A stretch of DNA of 64,000 nt from Methylomicrobium lacus LW14 (GTDB taxonomy: Bacteria > Pseudomonadota > Gammaproteobacteria > Methylococcales > Methylomonadaceae). Under the pieces are notes generated by a model. It saw only the letters and a program-made list of their open reading frames with translations, had not been told where the DNA came from and did no database searches. The position numbers and the translations under genes were made by a program. Shown here in pieces: positions 1 through 7,848 of the stretch; the first letter of the stretch is position 1, and every line of letters begins with the position of its first letter. Location: positions 1,488,001-1,552,000 of the forward strand of contig NZ_AZUN01000001.1 of NCBI RefSeq assembly GCF_000527095.1, in the 5' to 3' direction.

Positions 1-356
1 AACTTGGGCAGCGCCCGGTAATAACTTTCAGGCAAATCGACTTGAATGTCGCTGACCTGCTCCTGGATCACATGAAAATTATCCAGTAGCCATTCCGCCG
101 CCGGTGTGATGGCGCGTTGCTGACTTACCGCCTTGGCGACAGCTTCATAGGCATCGACCAGCACCCGGCAATTCTCGCGCACCCGCGGGATCAGTTTGCG
201 TCCTTGCTTGCGACGGCTGACTTTTTGCGCTTGTGCTAAACTGACCGCATGCTGTTCTAGCCGTTCGGTGCTGAATAACTCGAACCGGATGGGCGCCTCA
301 TCATTCCCCGGGTGATCTATCCTAGCGTATCGCCTTTGTTCTCGCCGCTTCGCCAT
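1..356 (-). CDS. Cyclic beta-glucan synthase-like protein, N-terminus (partial)
   Basis: Only the first 118 codons are present; the gene runs off the left edge. The start ATG at 356 follows a good GGAG box. After a basic, probably disordered start (MAKRREQRR), the text contains a pattern typical of the N-terminus of NdvB/ChvB-type cyclic beta-1,2-glucan synthases and related giant GH94/glycosyltransferase-36 proteins: ERLEQHA, then RVRENCRVLVDAY, then ITPAAEWLLDNFHVI and DLPESYYRALPKL. In that family this segment precedes the membrane glycosyltransferase and phosphorylase-like domains, which are outside the window. The expected role is synthesis of periplasmic osmoregulatory glucans, but the catalytic parts cannot be seen, so the function is inferred from the N-terminal motifs only. 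Confidence 0.75.
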   Translation of the reverse strand, partial: MAKRREQRRYARIDHPGNDEAPIRFELFSTERLEQHAVSLAQAQKVSRRKQGRKLIPRVRENCRVLVDAYEAVAKAVSQQRAITPAAEWLLDNFHVIQEQVSDIQVDLPESYYRALPK

Positions 357-491
357 GGTTTTATTCTCCGAGCCTAAATAAAATTTAGCTTCCTGCCCAG
401 CAAAGCGGATCGAGTCTTTCTCACTCTGGAATGAGGCGACTCGTATCGGCTTTGACTCAGAAAGTGAAAACGGAACGGTAAAATATTAAGG

Positions 492-650
492 CTATATGAT
501 GCCCAATAAGACAAGAACCAGTAAGATGATCAAAATCGTCCCGAGCCCGCCGCTGGGACCATAACCCCAGCCCCGGCTGTGTGGCCAGATTGGAATGACG
601 CCAACGAGAAGAAGGATGAGAATGATGAGTAAAATTGTGCCAACTGACAT
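492..650 (-). CDS. DUF3309 family small membrane protein
   Basis: A 52-residue protein made almost entirely of two hydrophobic segments (about residues 4-20 and 37-52). They are separated by a Trp/Gly-rich turn, IPIWPHSRGWGYGPSGG, which is the hallmark of DUF3309. The start ATG at 650 is preceded by AGGAGAG at ideal spacing. DUF3309 proteins are short, common in proteobacteria and of unknown function, often next to stress genes. It overlaps a longer ORF in another frame that shows no family features and was left out. Confidence 0.85.
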   Translation of the reverse strand: MSVGTILLIILILLLVGVIPIWPHSRGWGYGPSGGLGTILIILLVLVLLGII

Positions 651-1154
651 GGTAGCTCTCCTGCTAGACAAATAAAGTTAATCTGAAAACGGTTCCGAAA
701 CTGCGCGGCCTTGGCGCCTTCGACACATCGCCTCATGCGAGGCTTTGGTGTATAAGACCCAAGATACTCACGACGTTCAAATACACGGCCACGAAATAAC
801 TGCAAAACCTCGATGCCCGCAGATAAGGGTTCGGTCGCGATAGTCAGGGTAGTATTGCTTAAGTGAAAAAAAACTTCAGAGACAGAATGGCATTAAGATC
901 GGACGCAGTCTGTACACTATCGTACACAATGACTCTGTCGGCGACACATGAAGCCCTGCCTCGGGCAAATCCGCATAGGCTGCAATTGCCTTTTGACTTG
1001 AATCCAAAGATTAATATAAATTGCATACGAATCGTTTTTTCTGGTTTCACGTCGGACTTCGCACAAATCCTTACCCTCATCCGGATCGTTAACCATGAGA
1101 TGGATTCAAAGATTCCGTGCAATCCTCTAATTTCTCCCTGGAGTCGTAACGACT
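651..1154. other. Gene-free interval with a sigma-70 promoter
   Basis: About 500 bases without a convincing gene. Two overlapping ORFs of about 90-100 codons on opposite strands have no recognisable family, ribosome site or codon pattern. The one clear signal is a promoter at 993-1020 pointing toward the methyltransferase gene. Confidence 0.5.
993..1020 (+). promoter_or_regulatory. Predicted sigma-70 promoter of the methyltransferase gene
   Basis: TTGACT (993-998) and TATAAA (1015-1020) each match the sigma-70 consensus at five of six bases and are separated by 16 bp. Transcription would start near 1027, leaving a leader of roughly 125 nt before the TTG start of the downstream gene. This is read by eye; no score was calculated. 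Confidence 0.5.
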
Positions 1155-1901
1155 TTGAACACGCTAAATGACCACGAACTTCTGGTAGCGAACCGGAATT
1201 TCTATGAGCCCCTCTGGCGTGATGCCCAACTGGTTGAACCGGAGCGTTTCAACACCTGGCCATTGATCAGCCCGCTGGCGGCCAAGGCGATTCGTCGCCT
1301 GGAAGTGGCGCCCGGGTTACGGCCACGGCTGCCCGTTGACGGCACAGCTTTTGTCGACATCAGTATGAATGCGTTGACACAACTGGCCGCCTGCGGAGGG
1401 AGACCGGTGATGGCCCCCATTGGCAGATTGCCCTTTGCCGACGGCAGCTTTGATTTGTTGTGTGCTCTCGATATTATCGAGCACGTGGATGATGATCGGA
1501 GGGCCATGGCGGAATTGTCTCGTGTCGCCGCAACGGGGGCGACCCTGTTGCTGTCAACGCCGCTGCATCCCGAGATGTGGACGCCTTTTGACGATTTCGT
1601 CGGCCATCGACGGCGCTATGAACCGAAGCAGATTCAGAGTCTGTTGCAACAGCATGGCTTTACCATAGAACGAAGTGCCGTCTTCGGCATGCAGCCCAGT
1701 TCCTCATGGCTGCTGGATCTCGGTATGTGGTTTTTGACACATCGCCGAGAGAAAGCGATGAAGTGGTATAACCGGGTCATGCCGTATACGATACGTTTGC
1801 AGAAACCCCTCCAGCTTCATGAAGGCCTGATCAATACGGATGGGGTCGGCGAGATCCTGATCGTCTGCAGCAAGGGTGTGTTTCCCGGTAATACTCCATA
1901 A
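1155..1901 (+). CDS. Class I SAM-dependent methyltransferase (type 11)
   Basis: A 248-residue predicted methyltransferase. Motif I is degenerate (LEVAPGLRP, about residues 49-57, in place of ExGxGxG). The later motifs are good: an acidic strand end with FVDIS, then IGRLPFADGSFDLLCALDIIEHVDD (about residues 89-113), which is the usual post-motif II/III region of UbiE/type 11 enzymes. The substrate is unknown. The start is taken as TTG at 1155, preceded by GGAG (CTGGAGTCG); no in-frame ATG lies before the conserved N-terminal FYEPLW segment. A sigma-70 promoter lies about 135 bp upstream. It appears monocistronic. Confidence 0.75.
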   Translation: MNTLNDHELLVANRNFYEPLWRDAQLVEPERFNTWPLISPLAAKAIRRLEVAPGLRPRLPVDGTAFVDISMNALTQLAACGGRPVMAPIGRLPFADGSFDLLCALDIIEHVDDDRRAMAELSRVAATGATLLLSTPLHPEMWTPFDDFVGHRRRYEPKQIQSLLQQHGFTIERSAVFGMQPSSSWLLDLGMWFLTHRREKAMKWYNRVMPYTIRLQKPLQLHEGLINTDGVGEILIVCSKGVFPGNTP

Positions 1902-2146
1902 GGTCTGGCGCTATAGAATTACTGCTTTGATGATGAGACAAAATACCCACTGATTATAAGTATTTTTACTAATAGTAAATTATCCATTTTTTTCATATCG
2001 TATAAGTTATCCATTAAAAATTGTTTTTTATCCCATCCTCAAGAAGACAAAAAACTAACGGCGATGCAAGCAATGACCTAATCCCAATTCATCTACTTAT
2101 TACTCATTGATCGCGCTATAGGCATGAGCGATGAAGGAGAGAGACC

Positions 2147-2692
2147 ATGTCTGAAAGTAAAAAATTTTTGTTCGCGTTAATAATGCTGGCGATCCCTCCT
2201 ATCGGCATTTTTATGATGCCGACAACAGCTGCCGCGAAAGCTTGGCCTATGCCTACGATAGAGTCTTTGGGTTTGGCCTCGGCTACGTGCGCCACGGGGG
2301 CGGCACAGAATCCGGAGCTTATTCGCTTGCGTGATGACATATCAGCAGCAGGCAATCTCAATGAGGCGCGCGCACTGGCTCTGATACCGACGAACGATGC
2401 AATCGACGCACTCAGAAATGCTCGTTCAATCATGCCTTTCAGCGAGGATCTCCGCTTGGCCGAAACCCGTCTTAGTGATGCCCGCTCACGTATCATTGTG
2501 GCATCCTCCCAGGAACAAGTCGCCGATGCATTCGACGGCATGATGATAGCGGGGCTTGATGATGACAGTGCAGTCCGGGCAACCGCCGGTGGTGGGAGTT
2601 GCAATTACTCAACGGGCGAGATTATTGCCATCGTGGTCGGTTTGATTCTGGGAATCATCCCTGGCTTGATCTTGCTTGTGGTGCTCTGCTGA
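2147..2692 (+). CDS. Exported protein with C-terminal hydrophobic anchor, function unknown
   Basis: I do not recognise a family. The 181-residue protein has a basic start followed by a hydrophobic stretch (about residues 8-30) ending TAAAKA, which fits a Sec signal peptide. The middle is Ala-rich and helical, with a single Cys near residue 49 in ATCATG. A Gly/Ser/Cys segment (GGGSCNYSTG) precedes one strongly hydrophobic C-terminal helix ending in Cys. The arrangement suggests a periplasmic helical domain anchored at its C-terminus in the inner membrane. The start ATG follows GAAGGAGAGAG, a strong ribosome site. It stands alone between AT-rich spacers, so context gives no hint of function. 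Confidence 0.7.
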   Translation: MSESKKFLFALIMLAIPPIGIFMMPTTAAAKAWPMPTIESLGLASATCATGAAQNPELIRLRDDISAAGNLNEARALALIPTNDAIDALRNARSIMPFSEDLRLAETRLSDARSRIIVASSQEQVADAFDGMMIAGLDDDSAVRATAGGGSCNYSTGEIIAIVVGLILGIIPGLILLVVLC

Positions 2693-3017
2693 CGAACTCG
2701 TCACAAATCGATTCAGGCCTTGCAGACAAGCAAACCCAGCCACAAAAATGATGCTTGCGCCGTAAGACGCTCGTGGCTTTTCTTTTTCCAGGGTTCATCA
2801 GTGTCTTTTTGGCGGCGCATCGCCGCTTTCTCCGTCAGACCCCGCCTCCGGATGCGCGTCGAACGGCTGAATAACAGCTCCATCAGTTCCAACCCAGACC
2901 ATGAGTTTTGAACTTCAGCAGCAGCGATGACATCATATTTTCCAGTTAACGAAACCTTTAACATCGCTGTTCAGGGCGGTTGGCAGTATTTAATGTTAGA
3001 CCGGAGGAGGGTTTTGT
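2693..3017. other. Gene-free interval
   Basis: About 325 bases with no convincing gene. An 83-codon minus-strand ORF here has an Arg-rich middle but no family I can name and no clear ribosome site. The ribosome site of the downstream hemolysin III gene (GGAGGAGG) is at the right end. Confidence 0.4.
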
Positions 3018-3674
3018 ATGCGTAGACTATTTTCAGCGCCGGTGCGTGAGCAGTCGCGACTGGAAGAAATCGCGAACAGCGTCAGCCATGGTATTGGACT
3101 GGTTGCGGCCCTGCTGGGAACACCGTTTCTGATCATGCATGCCGCACGCCACGGCAATTCAGAATTCATGGTCGGCGCGAGCCTCTTCGCAGCGACCATG
3201 GTGCTGCTTTATCTTCTTTCGACCCTCTATCATGCTTTACCGATAGGGAGGGCCAAGCGGGTATTTCGCGCATTCGAGCAAGCGGTGATCTTCATCTTCA
3301 TCGCCAGTACCTATACACCGTTCACACTTGGAGTTCTTCACGGCACCTGGGGCTGGACGCTTCTTGGTCTTATTTGGGGGCTTGCCACGATCGGAGTTGC
3401 ACTGGTGGTATTCGATAAAATGTCCCATCCGATGGTCCCTACCGGTATTTATCTGCTCATGGGATGGCTGATCGTGATCGCATTCGATCCCTTGTTTGCC
3501 TCTGTGCCGCAAGCCGGCGTGCTCTTGCTGGTTGCGGGAGGCGTGGCTTACACCGTAGGCGTAGCTTTCCTGGCAATTGATTCTCACCTGCGGTATGGGC
3601 ATTTAATCTGGCACTTGTGCGTTATCGCAGGTTCTACCTGCCACTACTTCGCCGTGCTTTGGTACGCTGCCTAG
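3018..3674 (+). CDS. Hemolysin III family (PAQR) membrane protein
   Basis: A 218-residue protein with seven predicted membrane helices and the PAQR/hemolysin III signature residues. EIANSVSHGIG near residue 20 carries the conserved Ser-His, STLYHALP near residue 75 carries the second His motif, and a C-terminal HLIWHLCVIAGSTCHYFAV carries the HxxxH pattern. In PAQR proteins these His residues bind zinc. The E. coli relative (YqfA/TrhA) is linked to membrane energetics and lipid homeostasis; haemolysis is not the likely physiological role. The length is typical. The start is supported by GGAGGAGG eight bases upstream. Confidence 0.9.
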   Translation: MRRLFSAPVREQSRLEEIANSVSHGIGLVAALLGTPFLIMHAARHGNSEFMVGASLFAATMVLLYLLSTLYHALPIGRAKRVFRAFEQAVIFIFIASTYTPFTLGVLHGTWGWTLLGLIWGLATIGVALVVFDKMSHPMVPTGIYLLMGWLIVIAFDPLFASVPQAGVLLLVAGGVAYTVGVAFLAIDSHLRYGHLIWHLCVIAGSTCHYFAVLWYAA

Positions 3675-3760
3675 CGCTTACCCAGGCGCCAGCGGAGTCA
3701 TGCCGGATTCAACTGTTATAACACATCCGCCAATGTTTTAGCCTATTGAGACAATTGTTT

Positions 3761-4498
3761 ATGAATGACTTTGATAATCCTCGGCAAAATCATCTTCTCA
3801 ACTGCCTGCCCGCTGTCGAATTCGAGCGACTTCTGCCCAATCTTAAGCTGGTCCCGATGCCGCTCGGTGAAGTCATTTACGAGTCGGGTGAAAAGTTGCA
3901 ATACGCTTATTTCCCAACGAACAGCATCGTCTCCCTACTTTATGTAATGGAGAATGGCGCGTCGACCGAAATTGCTGTTGTCGGAAACGATGGCCTCATT
4001 GGTGTGCCTCTCTTCATGGGAGGACTGAGCATGCCTAATCGAGCGGTTGTGCAAAGCGCAGGCTATGCCTATCGGTTGAATGCGCCTATGCTGATGAAGG
4101 AATTTAGCCGCTCGGGGGGACGCCGCTACGGGGCGCTGAATCATTTGTTGCTACGCTATACCCAGGCGCTCATTACCCAGATGACACAGACAGCAGCCTG
4201 CAACCGACATCATGAGGTGGACCAGCAATTATGTCGCTGGATATTACTCAGTCTCGATAGGCTTTCTTCGAATGAGTTGAATATGACCCATGAATTGATT
4301 GCCAATATGCTGGGCGTTCGCCGTGAAGGCGTTACGGAGGCGGCGGGGAATCTGCAGCGAGCAGGATTGATTCATTATAGACGGGGGCACATAACGGTTC
4401 TGGACAGGCCGGGATTGGAGGCACGGGTCTGTGAGTGCTACCAAGTGGTCAAAATGGAATCCGATCGCCTGCTCCATCCCCCCCGTATAGCCATTTGA
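3761..4498 (+). CDS. Crp/Fnr family transcriptional regulator
   Basis: A cyclic-nucleotide-binding-fold regulator of about 245 residues. The N-terminal beta-roll (about 15-130) includes GEVIYESGEKLQYAYFP and GNDGLIGVPLF. The C-terminal winged helix (about 165-235) has the recognition region ELIANMLGVRREGVTEAAG. There is no Fnr-type cysteine cluster at the N-terminus, so oxygen sensing through a 4Fe-4S cluster is unlikely. This subgroup often responds to redox or stress, but the ligand is unknown. ATG at 3761 was chosen over an in-frame TTG at 3746; neither has a strong ribosome site. Confidence 0.85.
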   Translation: MNDFDNPRQNHLLNCLPAVEFERLLPNLKLVPMPLGEVIYESGEKLQYAYFPTNSIVSLLYVMENGASTEIAVVGNDGLIGVPLFMGGLSMPNRAVVQSAGYAYRLNAPMLMKEFSRSGGRRYGALNHLLLRYTQALITQMTQTAACNRHHEVDQQLCRWILLSLDRLSSNELNMTHELIANMLGVRREGVTEAAGNLQRAGLIHYRRGHITVLDRPGLEARVCECYQVVKMESDRLLHPPRIAI

Positions 4499-4639
4499 CA
4501 TCGTGCGTTCGAACGCTTGGAACAAATCTTTGTCACCTGAATTTATCGGATGGTAAGATTGTCAGACCTAGACAATGATTTGTTAAGCTCCACATTCTCG
4601 CCGTAAACACGGACGGCAGCGAGGTCACCATCACTGCCG

Positions 4640-4664
4640 TTCTGGTATGCTTGGCATACCAGAA
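4640..4664. repeat. Perfect 11-bp inverted repeat before the OmpA-like gene
   Basis: Arms TTCTGGTATGC (4640-4650) and GCATACCAGAA (4654-4664) are fully complementary around a 3-base centre. The repeat sits 36 bases before the OmpA-like start codon. No U-tract follows, so it does not look like a terminator. It may be an operator for a dimeric regulator or a 5'-UTR hairpin. Confidence 0.75.
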
Positions 4665-4700
4665 CCTGTATATTCTCTGAAATTCGAGGAATTAGAAATT

Positions 4701-5312
4701 ATGAAGCCATCACAATTTCGTCCGTTTACCGGATTATCCATCTGCACATCGCTGCTGGCGTGGGCATGCTTAGCTACAGCGCATGCGCAGGAAGCTCAAA
4801 TCCCGCTCGAGACTCAAAAGAAGCAGATCGAGCTCGATAAACAGCAGCTCGAGCTGGAGAAGAAGCAGTTGGAGTTGCAACGCAAGCAACTTCAGATCGA
4901 GGAATCCGCTCGCAAGGAGCTTCAGCTACAGGAAACAGAAAAAGCCGTCACCATGAAACTCGAAGGCGACGTGGTTTTTGATTTCGGTAAAGCCGAGATC
5001 AAGTCCAAGGCGGAGCAGACTCTCGACAAGGTCGGGACAGTGATCGCACAGTTCCCCGAGGGCAAGGTGCTCATCGAAGGATACACCGATTCCAAAGGCT
5101 CGCAAAGACTAAACCTCGATCTTTCAAAACGGCGCGCCCAGGCGGTGAAAGACTGGCTGGTTAAAAAGAAAGGCGTTGCCGAATCGATCATCACGACCGG
5201 CGGCTTCGGTGAGACGAAGCCCGTTGCGCCGAACACCAACCCCGACGGTAGCGACAACCCGCAAGGTCGACAGCAGAATCGGCGCGTCGAGATCACGGTC
5301 GAAAAGAATTGA
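4701..5312 (+). CDS. OmpA-domain periplasmic/outer-membrane protein with coiled-coil
   Basis: A 203-residue protein in three parts. The signal peptide (residues 1-27) ends ATAHAQ. A charged heptad-like coiled coil of repeated KKQLELQRKQ units spans about residues 35-75. The C-terminal OmpA-like peptidoglycan-binding domain (about 85-203) has VVFDFGKAEIK, the diagnostic EGYTDSKGSQRLNLDLSKRRAQAV motif and the closing QNRRVEITV. It has no beta-barrel, so it probably tethers something to peptidoglycan through the coiled coil. The ATG at 4701 with GAGGAA upstream is preferred to an ATG 54 bases earlier, because that extension would bury the signal peptide. A perfect inverted repeat sits just upstream. 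Confidence 0.9.
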   Translation: MKPSQFRPFTGLSICTSLLAWACLATAHAQEAQIPLETQKKQIELDKQQLELEKKQLELQRKQLQIEESARKELQLQETEKAVTMKLEGDVVFDFGKAEIKSKAEQTLDKVGTVIAQFPEGKVLIEGYTDSKGSQRLNLDLSKRRAQAVKDWLVKKKGVAESIITTGGFGETKPVAPNTNPDGSDNPQGRQQNRRVEITVEKN

Positions 5313-5437
5313 GCGAAATTTATGCGGGTGCCGAGCCACACGATACGCCAAACGCGTCATGGCGGAAGCAGTTGACGGGCGGGCGGTAAGCAAGAAAGCG
5401 CGTTGCTCACCTTAACTGACTTACACCTCTTTGTTAA

Positions 5438-5656
5438 TTACGGTTTTTGTTTTTTGAAGATTTGGGGCAAATCCAACAAGGGTTTGCTTGAATAAACTTG
5501 ATCTATCAAATTTTTAAACCAGTAGGGACGAAATAGCAAAATATAGAGCGCAGTTAAAGTCGTAATGGGTACCGGTTGAATTTCGATTAAAGCGAGAAGC
5601 AGCAAGCCAACTAGGCACAAAAAGCGGATAAAGTAATATTTTTTTAGAGGGGGCAT
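5438..5656 (-). CDS. Small putative membrane protein
   Basis: A 72-residue ORF with a basic start (MPPLKKYY), a hydrophobic helix at about residues 10-26 and a second weaker one at about 32-46, then a polar tail rich in Lys. No family is recognised and the ribosome site is weak (AAGAAAAC). It could be a small membrane peptide or a chance ORF. It lies downstream of the convergent OmpA-like gene. Confidence 0.4.
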   Translation of the reverse strand: MPPLKKYYFIRFLCLVGLLLLALIEIQPVPITTLTALYILLFRPYWFKNLIDQVYSSKPLLDLPQIFKKQKP

Positions 5657-5825
5657 TTCGAGTTTTCTTAAAGTTGGTAGGGGTACGTTTTATCGGTCCC
5701 ACCCTCTTTACACATTGGACCGTTTAACAAGTCGTATAGGGTTTCCATCTATCATCCCTGATTGCCACTTTCTAGGCAATTAATTCTGGAATTCTTTCAG
5801 GACATTAACTGTATTTCTTTCCGTG

Positions 5826-7796
5826 TCAGAAGAGAAACAGGCGCTTGCGCTCGTTACGGTAGCGGCCAAGCGCCCAGAGCGGAAAAAATTTATCGTAACC
5901 GTGGTATTTCAGATAAAAAACCTTGGGAAAGCCGGGCGCATTGGAACCATCGTCTTTCCAGAACCCATCGGCCTGCTGGTTTGTGAGCAGGTAATTCACT
6001 CCGCTCTCGACTTCATGGCAGCCTGCCTCGCCTGCCGAAAGTAACGCCAGGAGGGCAAGAGCGGCATGGAATGCCGTGCTGGTATGGAATTGGCTGCGGA
6101 ATTTTGGATAGCTGTAACTGTAATTATCCTCGCCCCAGCCGCCGTCAGGACGTTGTTTGGATTTTAACCAAGAGACGGCTTTCCGAATGCCGGGGTCGTT
6201 CCTAGGCACGCCTGCGCTTTCAAAACCGGTCAGAACCGACCAGGTGCCGTAAATATAATTAGTGCCCCAGCGACCGAACCAGGAACCATCCGTTTCCTGC
6301 TGACTGCGCAAGTAATCGATGCATTTGTCGATGGTCGCCCGGTATTCCGGATGCTGGTTTAAAAGCTTGCCCAGCAGCATGAGGCAACGACCGCTGACAT
6401 CGGCGGTGGGTGGGTCGATCAGGGCTTCGTGGTCGGCAAACGGTATCTGGTTCAGATAGGCATGGATGTTGTCGGCATCATAAGCACCATAGCCGCCATT
6501 GCTGGATTGTATGCCGGCGATCCAGGCGCCGGCGCGCTCGATGTTTCCGGCATACTCCCGGTCGCCGGCCTGAATCATCGCAAAGGCAACCACCGCCGTA
6601 TCATCGGCGTCGGGGTAATAGCTGTTGCCGAACTGGAAAGCCCAGCCACCGCCCGGCAGATTGGGACGCTGGATTTGCCAGTCGCCCGCTTCATCCTTTA
6701 ACTGCTTGCCTGCCAGCCAGCGCAGTGCCGATTTAAGCGCTTGTTGAGTGCGTGGATTACGTTCGTTGCGGTCGACTTCCTGCAAGGCCAAAGCAGCGAG
6801 GCCGGTATCCCAGACGGGAGAAACACAGGGTTGGCAATAGGCACTATCCTCCTTGATAACCAGCAACCGGTCGATGGCGGCTCTGGCGATCCGCCGCCGT
6901 TCATTGTCGGGCGGGAGCCCTAAGTAATCCATGGCTTCATAGGCATTGACCATGGCCGTGAAAATCCCCCCCAGACCATAGTAACCATTCAATCTGGCCA
7001 TGAACCAGTCACGCGCCTTGACGGTAGCCTTGCGGCGGACGAAAGCGGGTATCAAAGGCTCCAGTAAGCGCCCCATGCGCTCGCCGGCCAGAATAGCCTT
7101 GCCTAGCGGCGTTTTGACGTGGAAAAAATAATACTTTTCCTTATCCGGCGGGGTAACGAACAATTCACCGATTCCTATTTTGTGGGGATTACGGGCCTTG
7201 ACCTTATAGGTACAGAGGATGGACAACGGAACGATCACGGTGCGCGACCAGTACGATACTTTGTCGATATGAAACGGAAACCACTTGGGCAGCAGCATGA
7301 TTTCCACCGGAATGAAGGGGACCCCGCGCCAAGGGATTTGCTCAAACATGGCCAGCATGATGCGAGTGAACACATTGGCCTTGGCCGCGCCGCCCCGGGC
7401 GAGTATCCACTCGCGTGCCTTGACCATATGCACGGCTTGCACAGAGTCACCGGCCATTTTCATCGCGTAATAGGCTTTGATCGTACAACTGATGTCACCC
7501 GCACCGTCTTTAAAAAGAGAATAACTGCCGTCCGCGCCTTGTTGTGCGCGAAGATAATTGGCGATCTTGGCCTGAAGCGCTTCGTTGATTTCGTCCATGT
7601 AATGCATCATCAGGATGTACTCGGAAGGAATCGTGCAATCCGCTTCCAGTTCGAATACCCAATAACCTTCTTCGTTTTGCAGGGCGAGGAGTTGCGCACT
7701 GGCTCGGGTAATCGCGCTGTCAAGTTTTGCGGGTGAAACAAGGGTGCCGGTGAAGTCTTGCTTTGAACCTGAAAGTGAAGAAGTCTCTTTTAACAT
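5826..7796 (-). CDS. shc: Squalene-hopene cyclase
   Basis: A 656-residue class II triterpene cyclase that converts squalene to hopene/hopanol at the cytoplasmic membrane. The protonation motif DADDTA is at residues 396-401 (family consensus DxDDTA). Several QW repeats are visible, for example QNEEGYWVFELE near residue 40, QRPNLPGGGWAF and QQETDGSWFGRWG. Length and domain order are normal, so the gene looks functional. ATG at 7796 (AGGGA upstream) is preferred to an upstream in-frame start, because the homologous start is kept in the deleted paralogue at 20278. It follows the debranching-enzyme gene by 52 bp and is probably the last gene of the glgX-treY-treZ operon. Confidence 0.95.
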   Translation of the reverse strand: MLKETSSLSGSKQDFTGTLVSPAKLDSAITRASAQLLALQNEEGYWVFELEADCTIPSEYILMMHYMDEINEALQAKIANYLRAQQGADGSYSLFKDGAGDISCTIKAYYAMKMAGDSVQAVHMVKAREWILARGGAAKANVFTRIMLAMFEQIPWRGVPFIPVEIMLLPKWFPFHIDKVSYWSRTVIVPLSILCTYKVKARNPHKIGIGELFVTPPDKEKYYFFHVKTPLGKAILAGERMGRLLEPLIPAFVRRKATVKARDWFMARLNGYYGLGGIFTAMVNAYEAMDYLGLPPDNERRRIARAAIDRLLVIKEDSAYCQPCVSPVWDTGLAALALQEVDRNERNPRTQQALKSALRWLAGKQLKDEAGDWQIQRPNLPGGGWAFQFGNSYYPDADDTAVVAFAMIQAGDREYAGNIERAGAWIAGIQSSNGGYGAYDADNIHAYLNQIPFADHEALIDPPTADVSGRCLMLLGKLLNQHPEYRATIDKCIDYLRSQQETDGSWFGRWGTNYIYGTWSVLTGFESAGVPRNDPGIRKAVSWLKSKQRPDGGWGEDNYSYSYPKFRSQFHTSTAFHAALALLALLSAGEAGCHEVESGVNYLLTNQQADGFWKDDGSNAPGFPKVFYLKYHGYDKFFPLWALGRYRNERKRLFLF

Positions 7797-7848
7797 GGCT
7801 TGTATTTCCCTGTTCTCACTTTTTTGCTTGCTGTTCTCGTTGGTTATA

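Noticed and set aside
863..1171. 102-codon plus-strand ORF and an overlapping minus-strand ORF
   Set aside because: No family, no ribosome site, and a clear promoter lies inside it; more likely a leader region.
2713..2964. 83-codon minus-strand ORF with an Arg-rich centre that briefly suggested a transposase end
   Set aside because: No catalytic motif or matching partner sequence could be found.
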